DNA of 64,000 nt. Origin: Purpureocillium takamizusanense (taxonomy: Eukaryota; Ascomycota; Sordariomycetes; Hypocreales; Ophiocordycipitaceae). The translations under genes and the position numbers were made by a program. Where the stretch lies: contig NC_063072.1 in the NCBI RefSeq assembly GCF_022605165.1, forward strand, positions 1,054,001 through 1,118,000, read 5' to 3'. This document shows positions 21,558-32,038 of this stretch, piece after piece. A model generated the notes under the pieces. It searched no databases and was not told where the DNA came from. It saw only the letters and a program-made list of their open reading frames with translations. How positions within the stretch are numbered: the first letter of the stretch is position 1; each line of letters starts with the position of its first letter.

Positions 21558-24500
21558 TCATGCGACGGCCCGTCCTCGACCTCTCCCTCGGCCCCTGGCG
21601 CCTCCCCGTCCGCGCGCACGCCCCCTATGCGCCGTCCTGATCACCGGGGACGGTTCAGGTCGGCCAGACGGGATGTCATCCTCGTCGCCTGATCCGATTG
21701 CAGAGCTGGACGATGACCCCTCCCAGGAGTTGTCTTGTGACTCGACGTCCGCGAGACGCACAACACTCTGTGTAATAGGAGGTTGACTGTTGTCGATGTG
21801 TCGAGTCCCCTTTCTGACGCTTGATGCCTGCGGACCACGCGGCGAGGCCATCTGTTCCTCAGCGTAGTCAATCGCCCTGACAGGACGCTCATCCCCCGGC
21901 TGGCTCGCAGCGGACTCTGGTGTCTCCCTGTCGCTGGGTGGCTGTCCATTCTCAGCATCTTCCGCGGGCAGGCCGTCCTTCTTGTCCGGCACATCGCCGT
22001 CTCCGGTCTTCCGCTTTCCAATTTTGAATTTTTTGCCCTTCAGAGCCATACGCTCAGCTAAGGACATGAATTGGGGGTTGCTGGTGAGTGAACCCTCCCT
22101 GCGTGATGATGGTGTGGGCGCTGCGGCTGCCGCACGTCTGGGACGGCCTCGCGGCCTTCCCCTTGATGCAGCGCCGCGGCTGGACGTGGAAGGGGGCACA
22201 GTGCAGGGCGATGGTTCAGAGGCTTCCATGGGTGGACCGTTGGCCGACTCCAACTCTGCGCTCGCCGCGGCAATAGTAGTCACGCCAGACCGTCTGCTCA
22301 CACGCCGCGGAGGCATTTGCTCATGTGCGGCTTCCGAATCCGCTCGGAACAGCCGTTTCCCCGCCGGCTGCGCTTCTATATCATTGCCCTTCGACGGCCG
22401 CTCCGAACCTTCGTCGTCGTTGGTGATGCGAGTCACTTTGCCGACGCTGGTGGCCTGGCTCCGCGGCCGTCCTCGCTTTCTCCTACCACTGTGACTGTGA
22501 TGAGTCTCAACGATGGGCGACGAAAGTCTTATTGTCGTCTTTCCATCGTCGCCTGTAGCTTCGATTACCGACAGTCTCTTCGGTGGCCGCCCGCGTCTCT
22601 TAGGATCTGTTCCTGGTGTCACCGCTGAAGCTGAAGTTTCGTGCGCCGCAGACGCCCGTCGTGTGCCAAAGATTCCCCGGATGTCATCTGCGGCAGCGTC
22701 AATGGCATTGCCTCTAGTAGGGCCGGCAGGCTTCTCGGGTGCTCGTGGCGATTGGGCTATCAACAAGCCCTCCTCTGCATCGTCAAGTTCGGCATCCTCA
22801 ACTTCCACGTATGATGCTCGAGGTTTGGCGTGCCGGAGCTCCGGTTCATTTGCGTCAAAACGAAGGGCCGTCTGTCGTCGTGGGGGCACATCATCCGACC
22901 GGGTTGCCGGTGTCTCAGATTGTCGGTCAGGGCGAGAATCCTCGTCTTCTATGGCTTCGCGACTGTTGCCAACTGGGGCAGTCGGGCTGTCGAAGAGAGC
23001 GGGGTCCATGCTCTCCAGGATATCTGCCTGTTGAGCGAGACGCGGCTTCTTGGAATGGTGACTGCGCCCAACGACAAAGTCGGGATCCTCATTCTCTCGC
23101 CTCGCCTTCCTCTTCGCCGCCCGAATCGATTTCTTCACAAACTCAGGTACCTCAGAATCTCGCATCCTCATAGCATCTTCGGACGGCGCTTGGTAAGGAT
23201 CGAACAAGATCTTGTCCGGTGTATCATCCTGCTCGTAGTAGCCCATTCCGATGCGTTGGCGGACTAGTATAGACGGATCCGGGTAGGATGATTCGTCGGC
23301 GTCACCCATGTCAGAAGCTTCTGGTACTGTCGTGGCTTCATTAACACCAGTCGCCATCCCGTCGATATGACTGCCCTCCGCATCCTGAGCATAGCCTCCC
23401 AATGCGGAGCCTTCTGTGCCAAATACTTCGCTTTGGTCGCCATAACCGTTGACTGCAGCAGTGGCGGAAGTGACGCTGACCGGGCCTGTCGCTTCAGTCT
23501 CACCCGGCATTGTTTGCCCAGCCTCGACCTGATGCGTCAAGTCCTGCGCCTTCGCACTATCTGCCTGTTCTCTCAGGCGCTGCATCCTGCGGCTGTCCTT
23601 ACTCCTACCCTCTTCTCCGACCGCCTTCAGCCAGGACAGGTTGTGAACTCGAAAATCGACTAGTGCTTCCACGCTCCGGTCATCAGCAATGGGACGGGTG
23701 TCATGACCCAGGAGTGTGCTTTTTGGAGTATACGCGTTCGTGTTACCAGACCGTCGGCAGCCGCCACAGCTGCAGATGCCTAGGCATTTGGGACACTGCC
23801 AGTATTCATCCTCGAGCACCTTCTGCGGCATCATATCGAATGCTCTATAGAGCACACCGTAACAGTAGCCCTCGGTGCACGCGGGGTTGGTGCATAGGTG
23901 CACTCTGTAGCTGTAGTCTTTGTGGCAGCATACGTGGCATCGACGCAGTTCACCCTTCTTCTTCTTTCGTTTCGGCTTCTTTTTAGACTTGTCGTCGTCA
24001 TCGCCTTGCTCAGAGTCGCTCGGAGTCTTTTCGCGCTCTGGTTTGGTAATGTCTTTCCAAGGACGCCGTCTCAACGCCTCTTGGCAGATTTGGGCAACTG
24101 GTTTCTTGCCTGACTTCTGGCGAGCGATCTCCAAAGGAGGCGGGGAGTTCTGCAAGTCAATATAGCCATCGCTGATGATGACCATGGCCCGCCAATTCTC
24201 ATAGCTGTCGACCAATTGGGACCAGGACCACTGTTCGCACCATTGCAATCCAGAAAGGCACGCACAGGACCGGCCCATGGCGTAGCATTCCATGCATACA
24301 TCGTAGGCATCTTCGTCGCCGTTTGCCAAAGTTCGCACACAGTGTTTGCAGGTCAAAAACCGATTAAAGATGTTCGACCTGCAATAGGAGCATGTGACGC
24401 AAGAATCAAACGGCAAAAACTCAACATCTTTCTCCTTGGTTGCAAAGACCTCGTCCACGAGGATTTCGGAGAAAAGAGAGAAGAGCTTCTTAAAATCACT

Positions 24501-25762
24501 GGCCAAATGTTTGGCGCGAGGCGAGTTTTTGACGATGTTGTGGCCGATGCCCATGAAGCTCAGCTGAGCCATCTCTGCCTTCTCCTCCATGTCTTGCAGT
24601 TCTTGGTAGTACTTCTCAAGTGTGAAGTAGATAATAGCCTTGTTTTTGTATTGCTCATCCCGGCAGACTAGTCTGGCCTTGGGTAGAGCCTCGTGTAGAG
24701 CCATGTCCAGGGTTTCGGCGGTTGTACGATTCCAAGCAACTTTCATAGTCCTTGTTCCACGGTTCCACACCTGGTGGGCCGCGAGTGGAGGGATGAGAAT
24801 GAAATCTCCGGGACGCTGCTCAACGACGGCGACATCGAAGGGAGCCTTCTTCCACGCATTGACCTGCGCAAAATGCTTCTCAATCTCAATATCGTGCCCC
24901 AGCATCGAGAGAAAGTACTCCCGGACGACTTCGCGGTCCTTGCTTTCCGTCATGAACCAGATCGAGCTGCCGGCTTTCTCGCCAGCACCATCTTTGGACG
25001 CCTCAACCATAATATTCTGACCGAGTGAAGCACACATCTCGCGATGTGCCGGGGTGTATGTGCCTTCGTGGCCAATGTAGCACATGAGATTCTGTGCGCG
25101 CATCTCCTCCGGAAGGCTCGACATGAGGTCCCCAGCCGGAGCAGCGGTTTTCTCGCCCCGGAAGAGATCGTCCCCTTGAAGCTCGGCTCCCCCTGCTGTA
25201 GTGACGTTCTCGTTGAGGTAGAAGAGGCTGGGCTGAATGACCTTTTGCAAGGCGTCGTGCCACTCAGGTGGGCAGTCGATGTCTTTGAGATAGAGTCTCT
25301 GCCGCCGCTCGTCGCGAAAGGTATGTGGGTTCCATTGATTCGTGAGCTGTTTCATGGACCTAAGGTAGTGTCCCATCGTCATGGGAATATCGCTAGAACT
25401 AGGGATGTCGCGGACATTTTCCTCTACACAAACAATGATCAGTTAACAAGGAGTTCACGCAGAGAACTTCGTGCAAATAAATGGAACGTACGCTTCTTGT
25501 CATAGGTCTTCTCGAGCCACTCGGCGCTGAACAGCCGAGTGGGCAGCACAGAATCCCACCCCTCGATCACGAGTGGTTTCCCGCCAGCTATGACGTGAAT
25601 CTGAACGAGCTTTTCGAATTCCTGCTGTCCGAGGTTTCGGATCTGGGTCCGAGATACCCTTTGTACCCATTTGAAGTTCGGCGTGCGGTCAACTAGTGCG
25701 TGAAGGTCTAGATCCGGCGGTATAGGGTCAAACTTGGCCTGCGGGTGAAGTGAGGTCGGCAT
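21558..25762 (-). CDS. JmjC-domain chromatin protein with zf-4CXXC_R1 finger and AT-hooks
   Basis: Exons 25762-25492 and 25423-21558 (68-nt intron); 1378 aa. JmjC proteins are Fe(II)/2-oxoglutarate oxygenases, often histone demethylases. The JmjC fold spans about 75-340: iron ligands His217 and Glu219 (PAHREMC) and distal His307 (LAAHQVWNRG), so the facial triad is intact in the HxE form. A Cys/His-rich stretch at 430-490 follows (CSYCRSN, CKHC, CMEC, CAC, WCEQW). A zf-4CXXC_R1 finger at about 585-645 (CHVCCHKDY to CGGCRRSGN) is the type found in CDCA7 and plant JmjC demethylases. The C-terminal half is disordered, with several AT-hook-like RGRP cores (RRGRPPKR, KRGRPRSQ, RGRPRGRPRR) and an RGG/GR-rich end. 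The domain set predicts a DNA-bound chromatin regulator; the histone mark is unknown. Confidence 0.9.
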
Positions 25763-26699
25763 ATTTGCGAAGCTGCGAGCGCAATGTGCGCAAGTCTGGG
25801 TGGTTTGGCAGTCGTGGCGGGTGCCAAAGCCTCAGTCAGCATGTCCAGTCCTGGGCGTTCTGAGTCGTGGCCTTCGTGAGCGTAGCAAGCGACAAGTGGC
25901 ATGCTAGGTGTGACACCGGTAGCAAAAATGGCTATTCATTGCACCGGTGTCGGTCGAGAGGTGTTGAGATAGCCGTGGTGTCGTGGAGGGTGGCCCAAAA
26001 AGGGTGGTTACTGTTTCGACATGATGGGGAATGCGCAGGATGCTTAGCTGAGTGTTAGCGTGGTGCCAGCCGACCGCGTCGTGGTGGATGGATGCGAGAA
26101 CACGTGATTCCTATTGGAGCGCGCCAGGGGCTCACTCACCCTTTGTGCTTCGTACTGTCAGTCGAGCAGCTCCGTACGCTCCCTGTGAGCGTTGCGACCC
26201 ACCACTACGGAGCACCGAGTGCCTTATTTCAGTCACGAAAATACAAACAAAATTTGTCGATTATGAATACGTATTGCTTCATACCCCCCCAAATTGCTGG
26301 ACCAGGTTCTTCTCTGATCGTACAAAAGACCTACTTAGACTACGTTACTTGTCGGTCAAAAGCCGGCCTTAAATGACCCACTAGACATGCAAGGAACATG
26401 GGACTCGGGGGCCCACCTTGCGCGTGGCAGCACCGTTACTCGAACGACAACACCGATCGTTTCTCACCCGTGGCGCTTTTTTGAGGTTCACATCCCGCCA
26501 GGTGCAGACACCCGAGCCCACGAAAACATGACGACCTCCGTAGCAATGCGCTGACTCTCCTTGAGGGAATCATAGGGTAAGTTCTATTAGGCTTATATCT
26601 TCACACTGTAAGTGAGGTGTTGCCTCATCCGTCTTAAGGCAGCTTGGTTGATAATCTGGCCTCGAGACAGGGAAGCCGCACGAGGCTCACTTTTGACCA
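25763..26699. other. Divergent promoter gap between JmjC gene and COQ2
   Basis: About 940 bp with the starts of two genes facing away from each other. Short open frames exist but no recognisable protein. A C-run (CCCCCCC near 26285) and no clear repeats are visible. Confidence 0.5.
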
Positions 26700-27914
26700 A
26701 TGACTTTCATCAACATGACCAAGGCCACATTAGTGGCCTCACGGGCCTCAACCAGCTCAGTTTCGAAGGCTTCCAGGCGGATACACCTGCCTCTCCATCA
26801 TCCGTCTCTGGCAGGACGCAGCTTGATACGTCAATCCCTGACCCCGGTCCTGACGAAGGGTTTCCACGAGGCCAAGTCGCGATTACTACCGGTGATCGAT
26901 GCGAGACGCAACGAGCACGATTCGCCGGTAGTGCTTCCCTACACAACACCTACATCTGGAGTCCTGTCCAAGATCCCTCGGTCGTGGGTGCCGTACGCCG
27001 AGCTCGTGCGACTCGACAAGCCGGCGGGCACATATTACCTCTACTTCCCCTGTCTATTCTCAACGTTGATGGCGGCGCCAATGCTCTCACCAGCGGCATC
27101 TCTGGGGTCCGTAACTAGTTTCTCCCTGTTGTTTCTGGCCGGTGCCGTCATCATGCGTGGAGCTGGATGTACCATCAACGATCTCTGGGACAGGAACCTC
27201 GATCCCCACGTACAGAGGACGCGACTTCGACCAATCGCCCGTGGTGCCATAACGCCATTTAAAGGGGTAGTGTTCACCGGTTTTCAGCTCCTGGCAGGAC
27301 TAGCGGTTCTGGTCCAGTTCCCGCTCCCGTGCATTCTCTACGGCACTTTGAGTTTGCCTCTGGTCGCGTCCTACCCCCTGGCCAAGAGGATAACATACTA
27401 TCCTCAGGTTGTCTTGGGGCTGACGTTCTCTTGGGGAGCCATAATGGGTTTCCCTGCTCTTGGCCTAGACCTGCTATCCGACTCGGCTGTTTTGACAGCC
27501 GCTGGGTTTCTTTACGCCTCCAACATCGCCTGGACTGTCCTCTATGATATGATTTATGCCCATATGGACATCAAGGACGATGCAAAAGCCGGAATTAAGA
27601 GCATTGCTCTCAAGCATGATGCGGATACCAAGAAAGTGCTGACCGGTTTGGCCGTCACGCAAGTGGCTCTGCTGGCAGCCGCTGGGATGGCGTCTGGTGC
27701 CGGAACCGCGTTTTTCGTTGGCAGTTGTGGCGGGGCCTTAGTCAGTTTGGGCGTCATGATCAAACGGGTCAATCTCAAGAGTGTTCAGAACTGTTGGTGG
27801 TGGTTTAGTAAAGGTTGCTGGATTACCGGTGGGACTATTAGCACGGGATTGGCCGTGGACTATTTGATCCGCAGAGTCGAGGAGGATGACGCCGCTGCGA
27901 AGGACGCCGATTGA
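26700..27914 (+). CDS. COQ2: 4-hydroxybenzoate polyprenyltransferase, mitochondrial (ubiquinone synthesis)
   Basis: Single exon, 404 aa. A second ATG at 26715 is a possible alternative start. The enzyme joins the polyprenyl tail to 4-hydroxybenzoate in the inner mitochondrial membrane. The N-terminal 100 residues are Ser/Arg-rich and lack acids, a typical mitochondrial presequence. The UbiA domain begins at VPYAELVRLDKPAGTYYLY. The first Asp-rich motif is NDLWDRNLD within GAGCTINDLWDRNLDPHVQR. The second is YDMIYAHMDIKDD followed by KAGIKSIA. About eight hydrophobic segments are spread over residues 125-390. The lack of introns is ordinary for the family. Its 3' end converges with RPS23. Confidence 0.97.
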   Translation: MTFINMTKATLVASRASTSSVSKASRRIHLPLHHPSLAGRSLIRQSLTPVLTKGFHEAKSRLLPVIDARRNEHDSPVVLPYTTPTSGVLSKIPRSWVPYAELVRLDKPAGTYYLYFPCLFSTLMAAPMLSPAASLGSVTSFSLLFLAGAVIMRGAGCTINDLWDRNLDPHVQRTRLRPIARGAITPFKGVVFTGFQLLAGLAVLVQFPLPCILYGTLSLPLVASYPLAKRITYYPQVVLGLTFSWGAIMGFPALGLDLLSDSAVLTAAGFLYASNIAWTVLYDMIYAHMDIKDDAKAGIKSIALKHDADTKKVLTGLAVTQVALLAAAGMASGAGTAFFVGSCGGALVSLGVMIKRVNLKSVQNCWWWFSKGCWITGGTISTGLAVDYLIRRVEEDDAAAKDAD

Positions 27915-28177
27915 TGACCGTCTGCCAGTCGAGCCTTACAGGTATATAGCAGAACGTGTAGCCCCAAATTTGTACAATAATAGAGGGCCACAGGAAACAA
28001 GGGATTCAGCGTGCCGTTGTGATGCTTGAATGTTTTGAGTGAGACCTGGATCTACCTTCCGAACCTAGTCTCGCATGACAAAACCCAACCTGTATGCCGA
28101 TGCCAGCAAGCCAATGTTACTCCTCATGCCAAAATTATGACGTGACTTCGCTCTTTTCCACAAGCATCTCTTGCTCT

Positions 28178-28679
28178 CTAAGACCGGGGCTTCTCCTTCT
28201 TCTCCTTCCACAGAGCGAGCAGACCGACACCCGAGACCTTGACGACCTTGAATCGAACACCGGGAATGTCACCCTTGGCCTTGCCCTTGCGACCGAAACC
28301 AGCCAGGAGGACCTCGTCGTTCTCGTCCACGAAGTTCAGGCAACCGTCATTGGGGACTTCAATCATGTTAGCCGCGAGGATACGTTCACGCCGCTAGTGC
28401 TCAGTGCGCCGGGAACCTACCGAAAGCCGTGACCTTCTTGCCGTTCTTGATCAACTGAACACGGACGCACTTTCGGATAGCGGAGTTGGGCTGCTTAGCC
28501 TCGACACCGACCTTCTCGAGGACGATGCCCTTGGCGTGGGAAGAGCCACCGAAGGGCGAGGACTTGAAAGCAGTGCCCAGGGCACGCTTCTTATAGTGAA
28601 GGTCGGCCCATTTCTGGTCCTTTCGGTTCGTTCGCAGCTTTCGTGCGGCGTTGAGACCACGGGGTTTGCCACCAGCCAT
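28178..28679 (-). CDS. RPS23: 40S ribosomal protein S23 (uS12)
   Basis: Exons 28679-28421 and 28356-28178, separated by a 64-nt intron with donor GTAGGT, branch GCTAAC and acceptor GAAG; 145 aa, the universal length. uS12 sits at the decoding centre of the small subunit. The sequence starts [16 protein letters not shown] and ends KEKKEKPRS. The decoding loop [20 protein letters not shown] is intact, including the proline (PNSA) that is hydroxylated in other eukaryotes. The intron falls inside TAF-VPNDG. The gene is divergent from the unknown gene at 29196, with 516 bp between start codons. Confidence 0.98.
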
Positions 28680-29195
28680 GATTGCTAACGGTCGTTCGAG
28701 TCAGCGACGGGAATGTTACGACAAGAATAATGGCGACTCTCGGCGTTGGTAATTGCACGTACCGATTTATCTGCGTATCGCGTCGACGGATGGTTGTTGG
28801 AACGGGCGGAGCAACGAAAAGTTGAGAGCGGACCTGCAGAAATGCCAGGTAGGGTTTTCGCGCCCTAGCACGGCCAAGTGGTGTGGGGGGCGAGTCTGTG
28901 AGTCACGTGGCTTGTGGACTGTCGGAAAAACTTGCCCCGGAAGCCGGACTTTGGACAGTGCCACACTTTTGGCTGAGCGGACCCGCCAAGCCCGCCCCCA
29001 TATGCGTCATTGGCGTCTGAGTGAGCAGTGTCGACTACGACGATACTTCGTCCTGCCACTTCGTACTGCCAACTATGTACGTACCACTTCATATATACAG
29101 CTGTTGGTGTTACAAGTCGAACACTTTCCGTCCGCCTCTGTCCGGCAAACCCTCGTCCTAGTCTTTGCGCCCAGAGATGGAGTGCCCTCGACAGC
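28680..29195. promoter_or_regulatory. Shared divergent promoter of RPS23 and the 29196 gene
   Basis: Start codons on opposite strands are separated by 516 bp, so both promoters lie here. The last 150 bp before 29196 are open in the same frame as the downstream gene but read as leader. No specific factor site can be supported by eye. Confidence 0.5.
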
Positions 29196-30077
29196 ATGGC
29201 TTCTTCAATGAAAAAAACCGCCCACACCGGTTCCAGCTCCAAAACTTGGGGCGCTAACGAGGATCTCAGCGCTGCTCCCCCAAAGAGCCGGGCCAAGCAA
29301 CGAGAACCGCCGCCGGTGTTGTTCCTGCACCCATCTCCTGGCGCTTCTCATGTGTCTCTTCCTGGCGCCTTAGCCCCTGGTGCCCAAATCCCCGGGCCGG
29401 CGAGCACAAGACGGGATCAGCCCACGCTCGAGCGCAGCGTGTCGGTGCGCTCCGGTCCCGGGGCACCTTCCGAGGTTCAGCAGCGACCGGGTCGAGCCTT
29501 ACTCACCGCGGCGAGCACTCGGAGCGCTGATAGAACCGACGCACTATGGGCAGAGATGCAGGCGACCCTTGAGGAGGTGGAGCTCTCTGCCTCGGGGGGC
29601 ACACATGTTTTTGGCCCTGAGCATGATCACAAGTTGACAGAGCTACGGACGGCGCAGATAGCCCTCGCTCAGGCGTGGGCTCGGAGTGAAGCCGATGACG
29701 CAATCGAGACAACTCTTGACGGCGACTTAGCCCCTTCGGCTGGCGACGACCTTCGCAACATCATGGTGAATCTCGCGGAGGCACCGTGGGCGGGTGCCGA
29801 CGAAACTGATGCGGCAAAGAGTACCGTTGGGACGACTAGTGGTCGGCCAGAAAGCAGTAGTGGGGGTGCCGATCTTCTCGGGGCCAAGCTAGAGGAAGAG
29901 ACAGAAGTTGATATTTTGATGGCTCGAAAGCGCCGCGAAGCAAACGACCGATACTTTCAACGGGTCAACCAGGGCGTCATAGATGTTGTCGCCAAGCTGG
30001 AAGACGTTGCAGTGGCAATGCGCGCAGTTGAGCAAGAAAGCAAAGATGTCTGGCATGGGGGTGGCTCACATAGCTGA
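29196..30077 (+). CDS. Conserved fungal protein of unknown function, coiled-coil C-terminus
   Basis: Single exon, 293 aa from the ATG at 29196 (MASSMKKTAH). The frame is open upstream to 29028, but that segment resembles leader DNA. Residues 1-120 are Ser/Pro/Ala-rich and probably disordered. From about 125 the sequence is helical and charged: RTDALWAEMQATLEEVEL, LTELRTAQIALAQAWARSE, then a C-terminal helix DRYFQRVNQGVIDVVAKLED and VAVAMRAVEQESKDVW. The conserved C-terminal helix suggests a small structural or complex-forming protein. I do not recognise the family. It is divergent from RPS23. Confidence 0.72.
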   Translation: MASSMKKTAHTGSSSKTWGANEDLSAAPPKSRAKQREPPPVLFLHPSPGASHVSLPGALAPGAQIPGPASTRRDQPTLERSVSVRSGPGAPSEVQQRPGRALLTAASTRSADRTDALWAEMQATLEEVELSASGGTHVFGPEHDHKLTELRTAQIALAQAWARSEADDAIETTLDGDLAPSAGDDLRNIMVNLAEAPWAGADETDAAKSTVGTTSGRPESSSGGADLLGAKLEEETEVDILMARKRREANDRYFQRVNQGVIDVVAKLEDVAVAMRAVEQESKDVWHGGGSHS

Positions 30078-31596
30078 AAAAAAATGTCAAGCAGTGCACA
30101 TTCATAATTGGTAGAGCGGTCATGGCGTTCCCGGTTCACTGAGGGACCATTGAGATAGTATAGTACGGAGTACGCCCGAATGTATGTACACATCAGGCAC
30201 GTTGTTTTAGAGTGGCCCTTTCCCTGGAGGAAGTTGGTCGTTATGTTCCACAACAGTTCTTCCTACGTTGGTACCAACATCGATCTGTACGTGAGCGGAG
30301 GCGTTGCGGGCCAGCAACAGTTAGTATTGTGTTGTCGTGTTTCGTGATGGAGATACGAGTCGCGCGACAACACTACTAATAACCTCGTGCCTTACCTCAA
30401 TACTACTATGTACTAAAGCAATAAGGTTATTGGGTACTTGCTAGGTAGGTACGTCGGTAGTGCTATTTCATGGCACCTCATACAACTGCCCGCACCACCA
30501 TGGGTATGGTTGGAGAGTTGCACACACGGAACTGGTGGAACAGGGTTGGCCTATCTGATGTAGCTGCCAGAAAAGACAGGTGCAGGAAAAGAAGGTCGGG
30601 AGCCCAACTCTACCACCTACCTATACCCACGAACGAGCCTTCGCTGTGTGTTGCGTGGGCCCACTAAATTGGCAGCTTCCTCAACGAGGGTGACACTGGG
30701 CCAGGGCACTACAGACCAAAACAGTAGGTCTCACTTCGTAGGTATGAACTTATTGAAGTACCTCTTGGGGTGTTCATGCAGGGCATTCCGGGAACCTCGG
30801 CGGGTTACGCATCTCAAGTAGTAGACCCAGAGGGGTTCATAGGAGATACCGGTATTTGCTGCGGTGGCGGACAAAGTGCCTGTCGCCGGTGACATTAGTT
30901 CGGCGTCCTTGAGCAAGATGACTGGCAACACGCCAGGGCAACTGTGAATTCAAGGCGCGGCGGATTCTTCTGGCGAGGGGTACACCACTGCAGATGGGTG
31001 GCATGTGAAACCGGGCCTTTGGTGTATTCAAGTCAAGCTGATCGGTTCTCATTGACTGTTAGGAATGAACGACCTCCCAAATCGGGCATGGTCCCATCAC
31101 AGTCTCCTCCCCCGCGGCGACTCAAATCGGCTCAAAGTAGATGGACTTTGGAAGTGGCTAAAACGTGCACTAAAATTAGGGACTGAGTACTTGCGGAAGG
31201 GCCAGCAGACCAGGCAGCCACAGCGTGGAACGCTAGGTTTGGTGCAATGATCTCCGAGCCGCTTACCAAGGGACTTGGTTAGCGCCTCCGCTTGGCCTCC
31301 TTCATTAGTACCGACCTGACCCTCCCTCACACCACCGATACCATCACCACCGCTCGCCTTTATATCCTCACATCCAACCTCTCCTAGACGACTCGCTCTG
31401 GTATCTCGCTCACCGCGGCGCGATTCATCATACAGCCATCTCCGATTCTGCAACCTGCTCCTCGTACCCGTGAGCCCGAACAACAAGACACGGGCGCCAT
31501 TTCAGTACCTGCCTACTCGTCCACAGACCGATCAGCCATCATCTACAGACCCAGTCATCAACGACAGCCAGCCATCATCTACAGCCAGTCTTCATC
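30078..31596. other. Intergenic region with GTAC/TAGG words and leader repeats
   Basis: No gene is supported. TAGGTAGGTAC-type words occur around 30400-30465. The last 150 bp are C/A-rich leader of the inhibitor gene and carry a 16-bp direct repeat. The rest is unremarkable. Confidence 0.5.
31533..31584 (+). repeat. 16-bp direct repeat in the leader of the I9 inhibitor gene
   Basis: CAGCCATCATCTACAG occurs at 31533-31548 and 31569-31584, 36 bp apart. The second copy ends 12 bp before the ATG at 31597. Confidence 0.85.
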
Positions 31597-31956
31597 ATGA
31601 GACTCCTCCCCCAACTCGTCGCCGCACTCGCTATCCTCCCCGGGGCTCTAGCAGTTGATCAGAAGCGGTCGGCAATCATTTGGTTCGACGATCCGAAAAC
31701 ACCCGACTCCGTGGTCAACGAGGCCAAAGAGTCCATAGTCAAAGCCGGCGGCAAGATAACCCACATTTATACAATCATCAAGTACGTCGACGGCTAGGAA
31801 TCGAACGCGGTGCTTATCTTTTGAGACTGACATGATGCCAGGGGGTTTGCCGTCGTTGCTCCCGAGAAGGTCCTAGAAAGCGTACAGGTCACGGCAAGCA
31901 AGAGTCAATACAAAATGCGGGTCGACAACGATGAGATGGTATCCAGCCAAGACTGA
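31597..31956 (+). CDS. Small secreted inhibitor-I9/propeptide-like protein
   Basis: Join(31597-31781, 31842-31956), 99 aa. The 60-nt intron has donor GTACGT, branch CTGAC and acceptor CCAG. A clear signal peptide (MRLLPQLVAALAILPGALA) is followed by a single compact domain of the peptidase inhibitor I9 type. In this family, related to subtilisin propeptides and yeast Pbi2, the small fold binds and inhibits subtilisin-like proteases. Family features seen are SAIIWFDDPKTPDSVVNEAK, then the helix, GGKITHIYTIIKGFAVVAPE, and a C-terminal tail. Secretion suggests action on extracellular serine proteases, either its own or those of a host or competitor. The 3' end of the gene (copy from 31915) is repeated just downstream. 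Confidence 0.82.
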
Positions 31957-32038
31957 TCGTCATGCCAAGAAAAATATATGATGCGGGTCGATAGCGATGA
32001 GATGGTATCCAGCCAAGATTGGTTGCCACGCCAAGAGA
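31915..32038 (+). repeat. Tandem duplication of the 3' end of the I9 inhibitor gene
   Basis: Copy 1 starts at 31915 (ATGCGGGTCGAC) and copy 2 at 31981 (ATGCGGGTCGAT), a 66-bp period with about 58 aligned bases. I count eight differences, and all are transitions. Copy 1 includes the stop codon TGA (31954-31956); copy 2 has TGG there. The second copy lies outside the coding region. Confidence 0.85.

Noticed and set aside
31796..31811. tRNA T-arm-like TTCGATTC on the minus strand
   Set aside because: The flanking bases do not pair into a T-stem and the site lies inside the inhibitor gene's intron; no acceptor or anticodon arm fits.
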